Shown here: positions 37,580-49,555 of the stretch, piece by piece
Layout of the letters: each line of letters begins with the position of its first letter
Position numbering within the stretch: the stretch's first letter is position 1
Assembly (NCBI RefSeq): GCF_052857255.1
Contig: NC_135500.1
Span: 162,765,189-162,829,188 of the forward strand
Direction: 5' to 3'
DNA from: Amblyomma americanum
Lineage: Eukaryota; Arthropoda; Arachnida; Ixodida; Ixodidae
Length of the DNA: 64,000 nt
The notes under the pieces: generated by a model
Told to the model about the DNA's origin: nothing
What the model saw: the letters and a program-made list of their open reading frames with translations, nothing else
Database searches by the model: none
Made by a program: the position numbers and the translations under genes

Positions 37580-38499
37580 TTTTCAAAACAGAACAGCGCG
37601 CAGTTTGACAGGGACACGAGGAAGACACGACACAGACGAGCGCTGACTTGCAACTGAAGTGTATTGCTTGGAACGATGCATATATACAGTTCCAACAAAA
37701 AGAAGAGAACACACAACCATTCATAGATTCAAGTCATTCAAACATGCTGCACAAAACAGGGACGATAACTCAAGTAATCATTTCCTCTCTCCCCCCCCCC
37801 CCCCCCCGGCTAAAATTTCCAGTTCTTTGGGACCAATCGATAAAGAGGGGTGCTGACGCAGGCGTCTTTTGACCAGGCGATGTGCGCTGCTGCAATTATT
37901 TCACGTGTTAGTTGGTTGCTGTGCTTAGCTAAAACTTGTGTGCGAGTGAAGCCAGGGTGGCAAGTTTTGCTGTCACAGTCTCTACAGTGGATGCCTAGAT
38001 GCCCTTTTACAGTGTCATGCACATTGTTGTTGTGCTCCTTCAGGCGTTCATTGAGGCATCTCCCCGTCTGACCTACATAAAGCTTGCCACATGACGAAGG
38101 AATGGTATAGACTACACCTTCTTCACAGGAGACGAATTGGTTTTCATGATTGATGTCGCACTCTCTAGGAACGAAATCGGTATTAACCATTTTGCATATC
38201 TTCCCAAGCTTATCAGTAGCCGAAAAAATGACTTTGACACATGCTCTACTTGCTATCTTTTTTAGTCTTTGGGAGAAATGATGAATGTAAGGCACAACAG
38301 TGTTTTTTTTTCTTTTTCCTTTCGTGTCAATGAGCCTACCCGTTCACCTTTTCTGTTTTTGTTCAAACTACTCAGAATAGATTCTGACACTGACACTAGC
38401 CCTGACACTGACACTGTGTCGTGTCTTCCTCGTAGTCCCTGTCAAAGTGCGCGCTGTTCTGTTTTAAAAATTAGTTACCAACTCGCCCAAGCATCCGTT
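37580..38499 (-). mobile_element. Penelope-like element (PLE) remnant with inverted arms
   Basis: 920 bp bounded by a perfect 12-bp duplication CTAGGAGGATAA (37568-37579 and 38500-38511). Inverted arms 37580-37635 and 38414-38470 match except for about two substitutions and a 1-bp indel; they are built on ACAGAACAGCGCGCA and CGAGGAAGACACGACACAG. A one-sided 29-bp tail follows the right arm and contains TTACCAACTCGCCCAAGC. Inside, the minus strand encodes the C-terminal GIY-YIG endonuclease region; the reverse transcriptase is missing. A C-run (37791-37807) lies just after the stop codon. Confidence 0.85.
37810..38343 (-). pseudogene. PLE C-terminal GIY-YIG endonuclease, truncated
   Basis: The open frame runs from just after an in-frame TGA (38344-38346) to the stop at 37810; the first ATG is at 38295, giving 161 residues. 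By that numbering VVYTI (61-65) and KLYVGQTGRCLNERLKEH (71-88) form the GIY-YIG core, including the Arg and downstream Glu typical of the fold. HCRDC (103-107) and CH (112-113) form the Cys/His cluster usual in PLE linkers, and Glu132 in LTREII is the likely metal-binding residue. Upstream, VVPYIHHFSQRLKKIASR is the usual PLE junction after the RT, but no RT motifs precede it. Known PLEs use this nuclease for target-primed integration. The domain looks intact; the element is not autonomous. Confidence 0.8.
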
Positions 38500-38717
38500 C
38501 TAGGAGGATAAGCACAGGGCAGGGTGCATTTCGCAGGCAATCTCAGGAGACGAATAATAGCTGACAAGAATCCCGCAAGAGGAAAAGATACGACAGATGT
38601 ACCTTACTGACATTCACATATGGCGCCGAATCTTGGAAGTTGGGGTAACGGAGTGGATTCCATGAGAAAACAAATATAGCAGGAATCAAGAGAGTAAAGC
38701 GGACGCACTATGCGTGC

Positions 38718-38725
38718 ATGTGTGT

Positions 38726-38756
<31 letters not shown>

Positions 38757-38758
38757 GG
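38718..38758. repeat. (GT)n-(G)n compound microsatellite
   Basis: About 11 GT units pass into a run of about 17 Gs. Read directly. Confidence 0.9.
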
Positions 38759-39036
38759 CTTGTGGCTGGCATTCTTGGTATAGCAAAAAGCTAGCGACCT
38801 CCGTTGAGCGTTGAGGGTTATCTGGCCGCAGAGCATTCGTCGTGATTCGGCTCGTGCCCCGCATTCGACCTGTAGCGCCGATCAATATATAAAGTGGAAG
38901 TCTGTGCTAAAAGAAGTAGCACGTATACTGTTATCTTAAGCGCACGTTGGCGCAGTTCCAGTCGGCACAGCGCTGGTCCTGGAATTGAGATATCGACTTC
39001 TTATATTCCAAGCTCTAACAGCAACTCATGGTTTTC

Positions 39037-39184
39037 AGGAGTAAAACCAGTCAAAAAACGGGACACAGCGAAGAGATGAGGCACACACACGGCGACTGGG
39101 TGTGTGTGCCTCGTCTCTTCGCTGTGTCCCGTTTTTTTGACTGGTTTTACTCCTGAACATGTACCAACTGACCCAGATTTCAAC
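39037..39184 (+). mobile_element. 148-bp PLE-derived foldback insertion
   Basis: Bounded by a perfect 13-bp duplication ACTCATGGTTTTC (39024-39036 and 39185-39197). Arms 39037-39090 and 39101-39154 are complementary except for one substitution and a 1-bp indel, around a 10-nt loop. A one-sided tail (39155-39184) contains TGTACCAACTGACCCAG. Arms contain CGGGACACAGCGAAGAGA, in the same style as the arms of the PLE remnant 550 bp to the left. No coding capacity. Confidence 0.82.
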
Positions 39185-39197
39185 ACTCATGGTTTTC

Positions 39198-39751
39198 CTC
39201 CCAGCATTGCCTGACGAAAGTTTCACCCTTACCCTTGGAGAGCTATGATAGGAGTTTTCTTAAGAGGGTTCATGTCACCTCTAGCACAACGCAGCGTTTC
39301 AATGGTGCTTCGGCGCCATGCCTTGGATAACTGCAATTTGCTGAAGCAAAGTGCCACCGCTGTCAGGCACTTGCTCTCCTTTCAATTTCATGTAAATAAA
39401 GAAAAGCTAATCCGGTATAAGCATCGCAGCTCATTTTGCTGGAGCCGTATTTTCAGGCCTGTCCAACAACTTCCGAATTCGAGAGCATCACATAGGTGAA
39501 AGGGCAGCGTTCAAAGTGAGACTTCGCTGATGAACAAAGATTGACCATAGACGAGTCCAGTTTACACAGACCAGCCCATGCGAGCCCAGACGAGCCCAGT
39601 GTACGAGCATATGCAGCTTTTTATCTCAAACCGGAAATAGTTAAGCTGATGCCCAGAAGACAGGGTGCAGTGGACCAAGGAGCCGCCCACGCACGCGCAT
39701 CAATTAGTAGTACTCGAACGTGCTTATATAGTGAGGTAAATGTTTATGGCT
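39198..39751. other. No supported gene
   Basis: Short frames only and no repeat homology recognised. Confidence 0.6.
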
Positions 39752-39837
39752 TACGGTTTATAAGGGTTTTAACGTCCCCAAAGCGACTCAGGCTATGAGG
39801 AACGCCGTAGTGATGGGCTCCGGAAATTTCGACCACT
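39752..39837 (-). mobile_element. SINE 3' fragment (Ruka-like)
   Basis: Carries only the 3' part of the family: the complements of GGTCGAAATTTCCGGAGCCC, CATAGCCTGAGTCGC and TTGGGGACGTTAAAACCC. The tRNA head is missing, so it is a 5'-truncated copy and cannot drive its own transcription. Confidence 0.7.
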
Positions 39838-42800
39838 AATTCCTCATTTCAGATTCGAATGCTTAATAATCGAAAATCGAGAAGCCTAGCCGCACTTCTT
39901 CGAGTTCGGGGCAAAAGTAGGAACTAGTCTCCTCCGTGAATGCTAACAAGGTATGCCTTGTCATGCTGGACCATACAGTATGTATATGGGGGCTGTATGG
40001 CACTTTATGGGCGCACGCGTAAATTTTTTCTCGCAAGATGAGTGCACGCGCACGCACATCACCTGGGTCATGATGCTGGCACTGTCAACGCCAACGCGGC
40101 TACCATCTCTCTGACACCAACACAGTTCGACTTTGTTCCCTTCCGGTAACAAGTATACATAAGAAGCTTTTTCTGGGCGACCTCCTAGTGCCGATACGCT
40201 GTCGCCCTCTCTTCCGTCTCTTTCTTTGCTCCGTTCTTCATTTCGTTCTTTCTATCTTTGTGTGTTCGTCTTCGTTATTTTACATATTACAGTCTTCGTT
40301 TCCTTAGTTTTACTTTTCTTTAATTGATTTTGTTAGTTCTTCCTTCCTTTCTTCTTGCTTTCTTTCTCTTTCTAACAGCACGCCGGGGTGGGGCTCTCGT
40401 AGCTTTACGTGCACTCAGCAATGACAGGCCTAAGCCTGACCGAGAGTGATCGGCTCAAATTTACAGTTACCATTGTTCCTTCCGTGACATGGCAAACCCA
40501 CACCATTATGTGTACGCAATGACGCACGCGCCCGTCCGTCCGCGTCGGTGTTTGCTGTGTATCGGCATCGAGCATACCCGGGAAGTAAAGAGCATACACG
40601 TAAAAGTAACGCAACTAGAGAGGAGCTTCGTCAGGGCTTATGTCCCAACATTAACAATTCCGTGACGTCAGCACCGACGTCACCACCCTGCGTCCTTTGC
40701 GACCAAATAATTTGCGCGTACCGGGTGGCAGCACTCAGTAGGCGCCCGCGATCAATGATTGATGCCCCGCTCGAATGCCCCTACAGGGGAGCTAAACAAT
40801 AGCTGGGACGACGCCTCCGCAGGGACGTACGCTCGGGGATCACATTCTTCGTGCTTTGGCCCACAAGCGCAAATTGGCTCGATCGAGCGTCGGGCTAAGC
40901 CTAGGGATGCCCCCCTTCCGACATTCCCAGAAGTCAGCCGACCCAATCAATCAAGGCTGTTTGTTTCTCGCCGCTAGACAGGAATTAGATGTTCCGTTAC
41001 GCGCCGTCTGGCCGCGCTCGGCACGAGACTGGCGGGCGACGCGCGCTGACTAGACAGCGTGACTTGTCGCTCGCAGCGGGTCGCACGCATTTCTTTGTCG
41101 TGTGCCCGGGAAGTCGCACGACGGGGTGTGTCTGTGTACCTACGTGTGCCGGCGTGTGCGCGCACGTAGGCTACGGGTTCACGAAGCAGACGAACGACCC
41201 GCGCCGCGGGCGGTGAGCGATGCGAACGAGGGTTTCGTTGTAATCAGTACCTGTTCGCGTATGTACTAAGGGGTCAACGTGGGGTCGCGCACGTCAGCCC
41301 GCGGTTTCCGAACGAGGCAGTGATCCAACATAGGCCGGGCAGACGGAGCCAGGGGAGAGAGGTCGCGAGAGCGACTTTAGGAAATGCGGAGGTCGAAGGC
41401 ATCTGTACATGCGAGCGCGCTCTAATACGCTCGAAAGGCACGGTGCGAGCCGTCGATTCAGTCACCTTGTCTGAGCGGCAGCGGTCGTGGCACCGGGCAC
41501 GTTGGCGTGCTCCGATTGCGAGGATCCCGAAAAAAAAGAGTGCGACGACCCGCATTACGAGCCGCAAGCGACGGTGAAAACAACAGGTTACGGTGGGAGC
41601 CGACACGTGTCAGCAGGCTCAGGATGCTGACAGTGATGAAGGAATCTTACATTCGTAGCAAATGCTTTACTGTGCATTAAAAAATTAAGCAATATCATTT
41701 CAGCCGGAGTAGACATGATTGACGCGAGAGTAATCAGCTACTGCCTCGCTCTCCGAACGATCATCAGTGTCAAAGCTAGTTGAACTTCTAGTGTAGCGTT
41801 TTGTCATTATGTCCTCTGCATACAAGTCATGAAGGCAAGTTTGCCTACATGATTCCTATCCTCTCAATGCAACGGCAGTAAAAATGCCTTCTAAAGCAAC
41901 AACCAGGAGAGGGGTGACTGTTTTTATATCTCTTCACAGGAAGCAGGTAGAGGTAGCTTACTGTGAAAGCAGAAGACTAATAATTGCACTCCGTGCTTCA
42001 CTAGACAATGTACATAATTTGGAAAGGAAGTCTCTAGAATTCCAAGATGGAAACTTAGAACGCTCTGCTATGTCAGCCGTCTCCTTTGTTGTGGCTACCG
42101 CCAAACGACAGCAGATCCTCGTGCTTTAGCCGACATATATCGAAGAAGTTGCTCCTTCGACCAAGAGTTCACGCTTTGTAATCACGCAAAATATCATGAT
42201 AAGGCTCTTACACATCGTGGAAAAATAGCAATTAGAAAAATATGCCGGGGTACTTTAAGGTGCACTAAAGAGAAATCTGGGTTTGTCTTTTTACTGCTTG
42301 AACTCGATCTACACTCTCCGAACATTCTCGGAAACTTCGGATTATTGTCCTCTGCGGCCGTTTTCCTTCTTGAATCGAATTAAACATTCGGTCTCCCGCC
42401 CTTTTTTTTTAAACTCACCTCCGAAAAAAAGAGTCAGCCAACACGTGCAGTTCCTTTTAGCCAGTAGTGTGGTGGCTTCAATTTCACTTTTATTTTGTTT
42501 GTTAGGTTCCCGTGAATAAATAATTTCAGTCGCAGACTACATAGCCGCAAATTAAGACCACGGAAATAAAAATAACGCGTGTACTCTTTGCTTTCGCCAA
42601 TTGCTACGTACCACTCCGACGATGGCAGAGCGGCTCTATATAGCTATATATAGCCACATAGAGCTCGTGACGCCCTTTTGCGAGGTATTTGCTATTTGTT
42701 TTGTAGCGAAAGCTACACTGGCCACGAACTCAGTTTCGCGGTGCTCGCAGTCCCACGGTGGTCGCACCGCACCGCGTGACCAACCACGCGACCAGTGACC

Positions 42801-43533
42801 AGCAATAAAGTGTCTGTCTAAACAACAGTGTCTTGTCTTCAATGCAGCAACAATTAGCCAGACAACCAGACTAACCTGGACTTGCAGTCAAGATTAACCG
42901 AGGCTAACCAAGCTATCCCTTCGCTTTCGCTACGTATATCCTGGCATAGCCGAGCTAAGCCACTGCCATATTTGCATTCGAGATGTTAAGAAGAATATCT
43001 GTCGCAATATTATCATGCAATGTGATGTCCCCGAAATTTGAAAGCGAGCAAACATGCACTGGGACAAAAAAAATAAAAAAAAAGAAAACGGAAGAGTGGA
43101 AGGCAGGGCGTGCATTTCCCACAGTTGTACGCCACACTCTGCGTAATGAGCTCGAAAAGCGGTAAACTGACAGTTTTATCAGCAGCTGGGTGGCAAAACC
43201 AACGCAATTGTGTTCAGAACTGGCCCCACAAATGAGTTATTCACAAATGATGAAATAAATGTTAGAGGCTGCTTGGGAATCGCAAAGGCTCGCTAGGTTT
43301 GCAGCAGAAATGATAAAAAATATACAAATCTGGCTTCGCATCAACTTTCACTTGTTTCCGCGTGCCTGCAAGCACAATCCCCGCCCTCAGTGCGCCTATG
43401 ATGAAGTGATAAGCGCTCCACATGTTATATCGACGCCTATCGGTGAACAATACGAAAAACATGCAGGGAAGCGCAAACGAAGAGGCGGCAATACTTGTTC
43501 GTCTACGCTATAGTGGACAATGGCTTGGCGTTT
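39838..43533. other. No supported gene; GC-rich block 40.7-41.6 kb
   Basis: 40700-41600 is CpG-rich with frames on both strands (up to 110 codons) but no recognised product; an unassigned promoter or exon could hide there. 40190-40380 is pyrimidine-rich. Around 42257 the string AAGGTGCACTAAAGAG resembles a MITE end known to me from arthropods, but I found no partner end. Nothing else is supported. Confidence 0.45.
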
Positions 43534-43872
43534 TTAACGCGATAGCGTTAAAGGCCCCGTTCCTCAGAGAACGCGATTTCGGCGTTGTGATCGAAAAATC
43601 ACAAGCACGACTCACTCTGGCAGGTGGTCCCCTGAGAGCAACCTAGGGGTAAGGTGGGCCACCTAGGTCACGTGACCATGAGGCATCATCGCAACCTGCC
43701 CGCCTGATAGTGAAAAAACTGCCCACTGTGGCAGGTGGCACTTAAATTATTGATTGTTCGTTCGAAGAGCAACCTGGCCTCCGCAAGACCCACCGCTGGG
43801 AGCACCTGTCATCGCAGGGCAGTGCCGCATCGCTTAACCGCTGCACCACTGCGCCATGAGTGGTATGAGGAC
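43534..43872 (-). mobile_element. SINE-like repeat, family 2, copy 2
   Basis: Full-length partner of 11735-12083 in the opposite orientation. On the minus strand it has CCTCATACC, ATGGCGCAGTGGTGCAGCGG, GGTGCTCCCAGCGGTGGG, GATGATGCCTCATGGTCACG, CCTAGGTGGCC, GGGGACCACCTGCCAGAG, an extra segment, then GCCTTTAACGCTATCGCGTT at the end. The copies differ by scattered substitutions and an insertion before the terminal near-palindrome. Confidence 0.7.
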
Positions 43873-46082
43873 TCACGGTTTCTATTCATGTAAAGTAGAT
43901 ATTGATCTTCGGCATATATGGAATTAGCTCATTACGCTATTGCGTCATACCCTTACTGCAGAGCTTAAGTGCCCCTTGCAATTTTTTCCCATACCGACAC
44001 CTCAGCATAGTCACTGCTCCAATAGAGCGGTTTCCTCTAATATTCTTTTGCACACTGACGGCGAGCAGTGACGCCCTAGACGTGTCTCTTGCGTGTGCCT
44101 GCGCCAGAATAAGTCGCCCCAAAACCGTGTCCCTCGCTTTGCCTCTTGGGTGCGACTTCGCGGATCCGCGACGCAACCCGACGTTTCCGCAGGAAAGTGT
44201 AAGCAGAGCTGACGGCGCATCCGTGCAAGCGCTTGGGTCTCACCGACACGGCTTCCCTCGGCAGCGACTCTGCCTCCCGCGAAGAAAACTGCGCTCCTGT
44301 GACCTCGCAGACCTCTCTGGCTGCGAAATATAACCTACGGCTTCTTTCGCTTTCTACCTGTGGCACACTGGGCAGAAAGGTCGTCCAGTTGTCTCTATAT
44401 GGGCGCTTCCGTATATATATAAATTCATAGCACTTTTTCCACATGTTTCCTATGTCTTATCTTCATAGCTGGCAGGTTAAGCCCGTGCGTTCGGCTCTTA
44501 GAAGTACTGGATGATTTCTCCTTTATTTTCGTTTTCGGCAGTCAATTAGGTTCGTATTGCTGGCCTCTCACACAAAAATGCGACTAACGATGCTCTAATG
44601 AGTTAGCGTAGAGGGCGTGGGACCCTTAGCAACAGATGTGATTAGTAGCGCTTGGGAGGAGCGCGCTTGGTGTCGCAAGACCATGTCAAGAAAGCAGTTG
44701 CTGCGCGGAATCATTTAGGCTATTTTGATTCTGAAGCACACAGTGATAACAGAGACATAAAAAAGGAGGCCAGATGAAGAGAGAAAGAGCGGAAATAGAG
44801 AGAGAGAAGGCGAGAAGATGGACAGGAAAGGGATGAAGAAGATGAGTGGAGAAAGCAACAGCAAAAGTTTGGAAGAGCAAAACGAAAGACAGAAAGAAAG
44901 AAACAAAGAAAGAAAAAAAGAAAGGAAGAAAGAAAGAAAGAAAGATTTCTTGGCATGGATTGCAACGATTACTTTCCCTGTAGTACATCCCATTATGCCT
45001 GATGCGATAGGGAGAGTGAAGCTATAGTCAGCGATGCCATGCACGGTTAAAACTACAGGGGAATTGCTGCAAAACCCGAAGATCGATAAAGGCACTCATC
45101 CATGAGGCTGCCATTCCAACCACGACACGATGTAGAGTTCTTTCCTTTCCAACGCCGTGCAAGCTTCCTTACATGAATGCAGGCTCAAAGTCCTCGAAGA
45201 AAACGGGGTGGTTCAATGGCGGTAGTTGCCTTACCTTCACACAGAGAGACGGAGCAAACTGATATTGGCTGCCTGTGTGTCTCATATAGGAGTTCTGGCA
45301 TATAACTGCCTGATGTTAGTGCCATCTATTAAGTGCCACCCGCAGGTATACTAATGACATCGTCATGCATAGGTGAAAGCTCTACTGCGCTTAAAGACTG
45401 CTATTTCATGCAGCTTAACGAATATGGTACACCTCTTTTTGCAAAATAGCTCGTATCGCTCAAAGAACTGGTTAGTGGCAGACGCAAGTTCTCGCGCAAT
45501 TTAACGGAACGGGCAGCGTGAGTGACCACTTGGCGCACGCAGTCAAAACATCTGTGACCTGTAAAGTGGTACAAGCGTCACCAAAGTAAACATCCTTCGT
45601 CTCGCTGCCAGTCCATTAAGCTTGTAAAAATACAAACGCGAACGATGAACTCCCGATTCATTTGCTTTAAAGTACACCGCGCGATGCGATCTCAAAGCTA
45701 TAAACACTTTGCCTTGAGGACACAACACTGCATCTCCCGGCAATGACCGCGTTTTCCGCAAACTACGACAAAGCTTTAACGCACATCGCTGTTGGTACTG
45801 AAAGCGAGTGCGCACAGGGGTCGGGCGTTCGCAACTTCGCAAGTGATCGGCGGCTAGCTCCACTCGAAAGAGCCTCCGCCGGTGACGAGAAGTGCAATAC
45901 CGGCCAAGGTGAACTGCAGCGCCTGTCGTCAGGCGTCGTCGCGACACTGGGAGCGTGGTCATGGTAGGGGGGCGGGTCGCTCCGAAGGGAGGACTGGAGG
46001 CGGCGGCGAAGATATTGAGCACGCTAGGAATAAATGGCTAGGTGACACTTGTCATCACCCCGAAAGGGAGACTAATAATTAA
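43873..46082. other. No supported gene; GAAA-rich tract 44867-44945
   Basis: The purine-rich strand 44750-44945 ends in (GAAA)n/(GAAAG)n. Open frames in 43900-44450 and 45540-46020 (143-159 codons) have no recognised domain and are probably due to GC content. Confidence 0.5.
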
Positions 46083-46540
46083 ATATTCATCTATCCAATC
46101 GCCTATCCGTCTATCCGCCCGTCTATCTATCCGCCTATCCGTCTATCCGTCCGTCTATCTATCCGCCTATCCGTCTATCCGTCCGTCTATCTATCCACCT
46201 ATCCGTCTATCCGTCCGTCTATCTATCCACCTATCCGTCTATCCGTCCGTCTATCTTTCCACCTATCCGTCTATCCGTCCGTCTATCTGTCCGCCTATCT
46301 GTCCGCCTATCTGTCCGCCTATCTGTCCGCCTATCTGTCCGCCTATCTGTCCGCCTATCTGTCCGCCTATCTGTCCGCCTATCTGTCTGTCTGTCCGTCT
46401 GTCTGTCTGTCTGTCCGTCTGTCTGTCCGTCTGTCCGTCTGTCCGTCTGTCCGTCTGTCTGTCCGTCTGTCTGTCTGTCTGTCTGTCCGTCCGTCCGTCC
46501 GTCCGTCCGTCCGTCCGTCCGTCAGTCTGTCTGTCTATAT
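46083..46540. repeat. Complex tetranucleotide minisatellite (CTAT/CCGT/CTGT)
   Basis: Three zones. 46083-46275: CTATCCGT/CCGTCTAT mixtures with a longer period of roughly 40-48 bp. 46276-46390: about nine copies of a 12-mer CTATCTGTCCGC. 46384-46540: CTGT and CCGT tetramers, ending with about nine pure CCGT units. All unit changes are within one tetranucleotide scaffold (YYRT-like), so frames read through it on both strands. Confidence 0.9.
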
Positions 46541-48065
46541 GTCTGTGGTGGCGGACCCGCGATTTTGCAAGGAGTCGCGCACACAAACGGTGTCGGTGAC
46601 GTGCGCGTTGCCTCCGTCTGAGACACACATCCGGGCCGAAGTTGAGAAACATCCGCGAGAGCCCCCTCGGCACTCCTGCCTTGCGGGGGGCCTTTGTGGG
46701 TACACGAGCAGTGTGCCACTTCGCGAAGGGCGCACGAAAAGCGGTCGGCAGGAGGGGGGGGGGGGGTGCGGAGAGATCAACGTGGACTGGAAACAATAAC
46801 AGCGAAACGTGACGAAACAAAGCTCACGGTTTCGCGCTACTGAATGCGGAGTTCGCGAGAGCACATGCTCGCGCAGACAACAGAGGAGCTGCGTCCAGAA
46901 GAAAACACGAGGGTATAGGAGAGAGAGGGGAGCGTGGAAGAAAGAGTGTGGTAGGAGTGGGGGTGAGGGGTAGTTTGAAAGGAATTAGGACTGTGTCACG
47001 GGGGCGGGGGAGGTATGTAACCGAGTGAGACGAGCTTCAAGGTACATCAGATTGCGTACGAGAGTAAATCGATGCCATATATACGAAACAGCGCAAGCGT
47101 TCCGCGCACAAGCATGCAGAAAGACGAGAAAGTGCAGAAGACGCCGTGTCTTCTTCGCTTGCAAAAAAAAAAAAATGAGGCGCTAAGAATGTGACCCCCT
47201 CCTTTTGGATTAATTGTGTTTGCTGTTCGTCCTCTGTTCTTCTCAGGTGCTGGGCGCTTGCACGAACGCATGCTACGCGGCGTCGGAACTCGTACGAGGG
47301 ATCTTGGATCACACGTCGCTCGCTGCGGGGAGATCCCGCTCTTTGTGGCGAACCTTGGCGCGCCGGCAGTGTCGGTTGCTCGCGTGATTAACAAGCATAT
47401 GACTCGAAATATACGGGTACTCGGGGACAGGAGGCAGCTGCCCAAGCTTTTGCATGTGTTCCCCTATGATAACATCGCTGCTCCTTTCAGGCTTATCATA
47501 GTGTGCAAAGTTGTAGGATAACTCTGCCGTGCACCGCTACCGATACCACCGCCGCGAGCCACTAATGCGCATGCGAACATGGCCCCGAGAGGTCAGGTGC
47601 TCCCGCAGGTGGCCCACACTTCAAGGGTAGAAATTTCTAGCATAACGCTATCATGCACCGTCATCATATACCGCCACCGCCAGACGCCAACAGCTCTTGC
47701 GCAGATGGCCATGATGAGCCCTGCGGGGGCGCATATTACCCCTCGGGATCTCCCCATGAATGGATGGTAGCGGCTGCCAGTAGCGGCTGCCAGTAGCGGC
47801 ATAAAACAGTGGTGAACTATATATTTTCTAAAGCTCCGAATGGCTCGCCTTGGCATACAGTTACCATAGCATCCGAAAAGGCATTGTGTATGCGTGTGGA
47901 ACACGTCCAGCGCCTCTTCTTAGACGTAGCAGTGGCGGTATACGGTTACGGCATGATTAAATGTCATATCAAGTGTGTCACTGGCCATGCGCAGTGGGCA
48001 AGAACAAGGTGCAAAATTAAGCGAGAACAGATTAAAATTGTCGCTTTTTATCCTCAGCCATGTTT
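46541..48065. other. No supported gene
   Basis: GC-rich to about 47600, with G-runs (46756-46767) and a short A-run (47163-47175). A GCGCATGCG string at 47567-47575 is NRF1-like but isolated. A tandem GTAGCGGCTGCCA repeat lies at 47767-47800. No product recognised. Confidence 0.5.
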
Positions 48066-48235
48066 GGTTTACGGGGGTTTAACGTCTAAAAGCGACTCGG
48101 GCTATCAGGGGCGCTGTAGTGAAGGGTTCCGTAAGTTTGTACCACCTGAGGTTTTTTAACGTGCACTGACATAGCACAGTACACGGGCCTCTCGAATTTC
48201 GCCTCCATCGAAATTCGACCGCCGCGGCCGGGATA
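48066..48235 (-). mobile_element. SINE (Ruka-like), truncated at the B box
   Basis: Minus-strand body from CCCGGCCGCGGCGG through TCGAATTTCGATGGAGGCG, CACGTTAAAAAACCTCAGG and GATAGCCCGAGTCGC to GTAAACCAAAC. The head stops inside the B box (ATCCCGG), so the A box is absent. No convincing target-site duplication. Confidence 0.72.
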
Positions 48236-49126
48236 AACATCCTCCTATTACACGGAAGAATCTGCTTAGCTTAAACGGATAAAGTGTAAAAATGCTTACC
48301 AACATCTGGAGCATGATCGCTCACCTCCTGATTCTTAACATGATTATCAGTCGTAGGTGAAACGCTAATAATTTTGTGGTTTACCATTCTTGGTTGTAAT
48401 AGTAGAGATCATTCCTTTTTACCACCTTTTTAGATTATATGTAAGTCCTGGTGGTGATGGTGATGGTGGTGATCCGTCGGTGGGACAGACGGACGGACGG
48501 ATGGCAGCGTCCCCTTTGAAACGGGGTGGTGACAGTTGTCACCATGCTCGCCTTATGTTGTTTTAAAGGTGTTATCTATGTAATATATCGGTCTATAAAT
48601 TAGCCGTTTTCTATTTGGAAACCTAAAAAAACTCGAAAATCCTGCCCCTAAAATACTGCGTTCACATGTTCGGCCTCAAAATGCCTAAGAATAGTCCAGG
48701 GAAGGACGGCTTAATCGCATCGCGACAGCCCTCGTCTGTATAGGGAGCCGGAAGAAGGCAAGTCCACGCTAGCACAGAGCGTCACGCAAGCCGGAATTGA
48801 GCGCAGCAGTAGTATCTAAGTGATGGAAATTTTAGTCACAGGAACCGTAAGTAAACCTAGTGATGAGCTCCTCAGTGTGATACACCTTGCCCACAGAGAA
48901 CACTATATATTCTGCTGCTCCTCCGTTGGTGCGCGTGCTTGGTCACCCTGCATAGTACGGTCCAGGGACTTGAGCTTAAAAGACACGAATATGCACGCTG
49001 TCACATGTCCCGTTGGTTTTCCCTTGAATGCAGCTGCTTCGTCCAACTCCTCAATAATTCTGCCCCATCGAAGGCTTGCGCGAACGTCGCAAAGAATGAG
49101 TATGTGAGCAGTAACTGACCGTTTTT
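48236..49126. other. No supported gene
   Basis: A short GGTGATGGTGATGGT tract and GGACGGACGGAC at 48450-48505. A 95-codon frame at 48820-49107 is unassigned. Confidence 0.55.
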
Positions 49127-49137
49127 ATACAATCGAC

Positions 49138-49289
49138 CGTAGCAGGGGGCGGCAGAAGGTTAGGTGGGCGGATGAGATTAAGAAGTTTGCAGGCAAAGGG
49201 TGGATGCAGCTGGCAAAGGACAGGGTTAGTTGGAGAGACATGGGAGAGGCCTTTGCCCTGCAGTGGGGGTAGTAAGGCTGATGATGATG
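49138..49289 (+). mobile_element. RTE-type LINE 3' end, 152 bp, intact C-terminus
   Basis: Bounded by an exact 11-bp duplication ATACAATCGAC (49127-49137 and 49290-49300). The frame reads GRQKVRWADEIKKFAG, KGWMQLAKDRVSWRDMGEAF, ALQWG, stop, then a (GAT)n tail. This is the conserved C-terminal end of RTE-type LINE ORFs. It is the best-preserved of several such tails here and the best reference for them; the short length reflects aborted reverse transcription. Confidence 0.85.
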
Positions 49290-49555
49290 ATACAATCGAC
49301 AACAAAGCTCTCGGCTACCCGGAAGCGCAGCCACTTCTTTTCGGAGAGAAACAGACAGGATGGTGAAAGAGGATTAGGGTCAGCGGACTCATCGTTAGCT
49401 CTCGAACCGTTAGGCAGCGCAGAAAAAGACGACGACAGAGAAGCAACGCAGAAACAACAGGGCGTGTGCGGACTATTTACTGGTTTATTTAAGCGAGCTA
49501 ATCGACTACAGTAATGATCCATGACCTGCAACCGATTAGTCCAGACCAAGATATT

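Noticed and set aside
46083..46540. CRISPR-like array
   Set aside because: Units are contiguous with no unique spacers; eukaryotic minisatellite.
46042..46820. Two opposed 185-codon frames over the CTAT/CCGT minisatellite
   Set aside because: Periodic tetranucleotide DNA read as protein; no domain outside the repeat.
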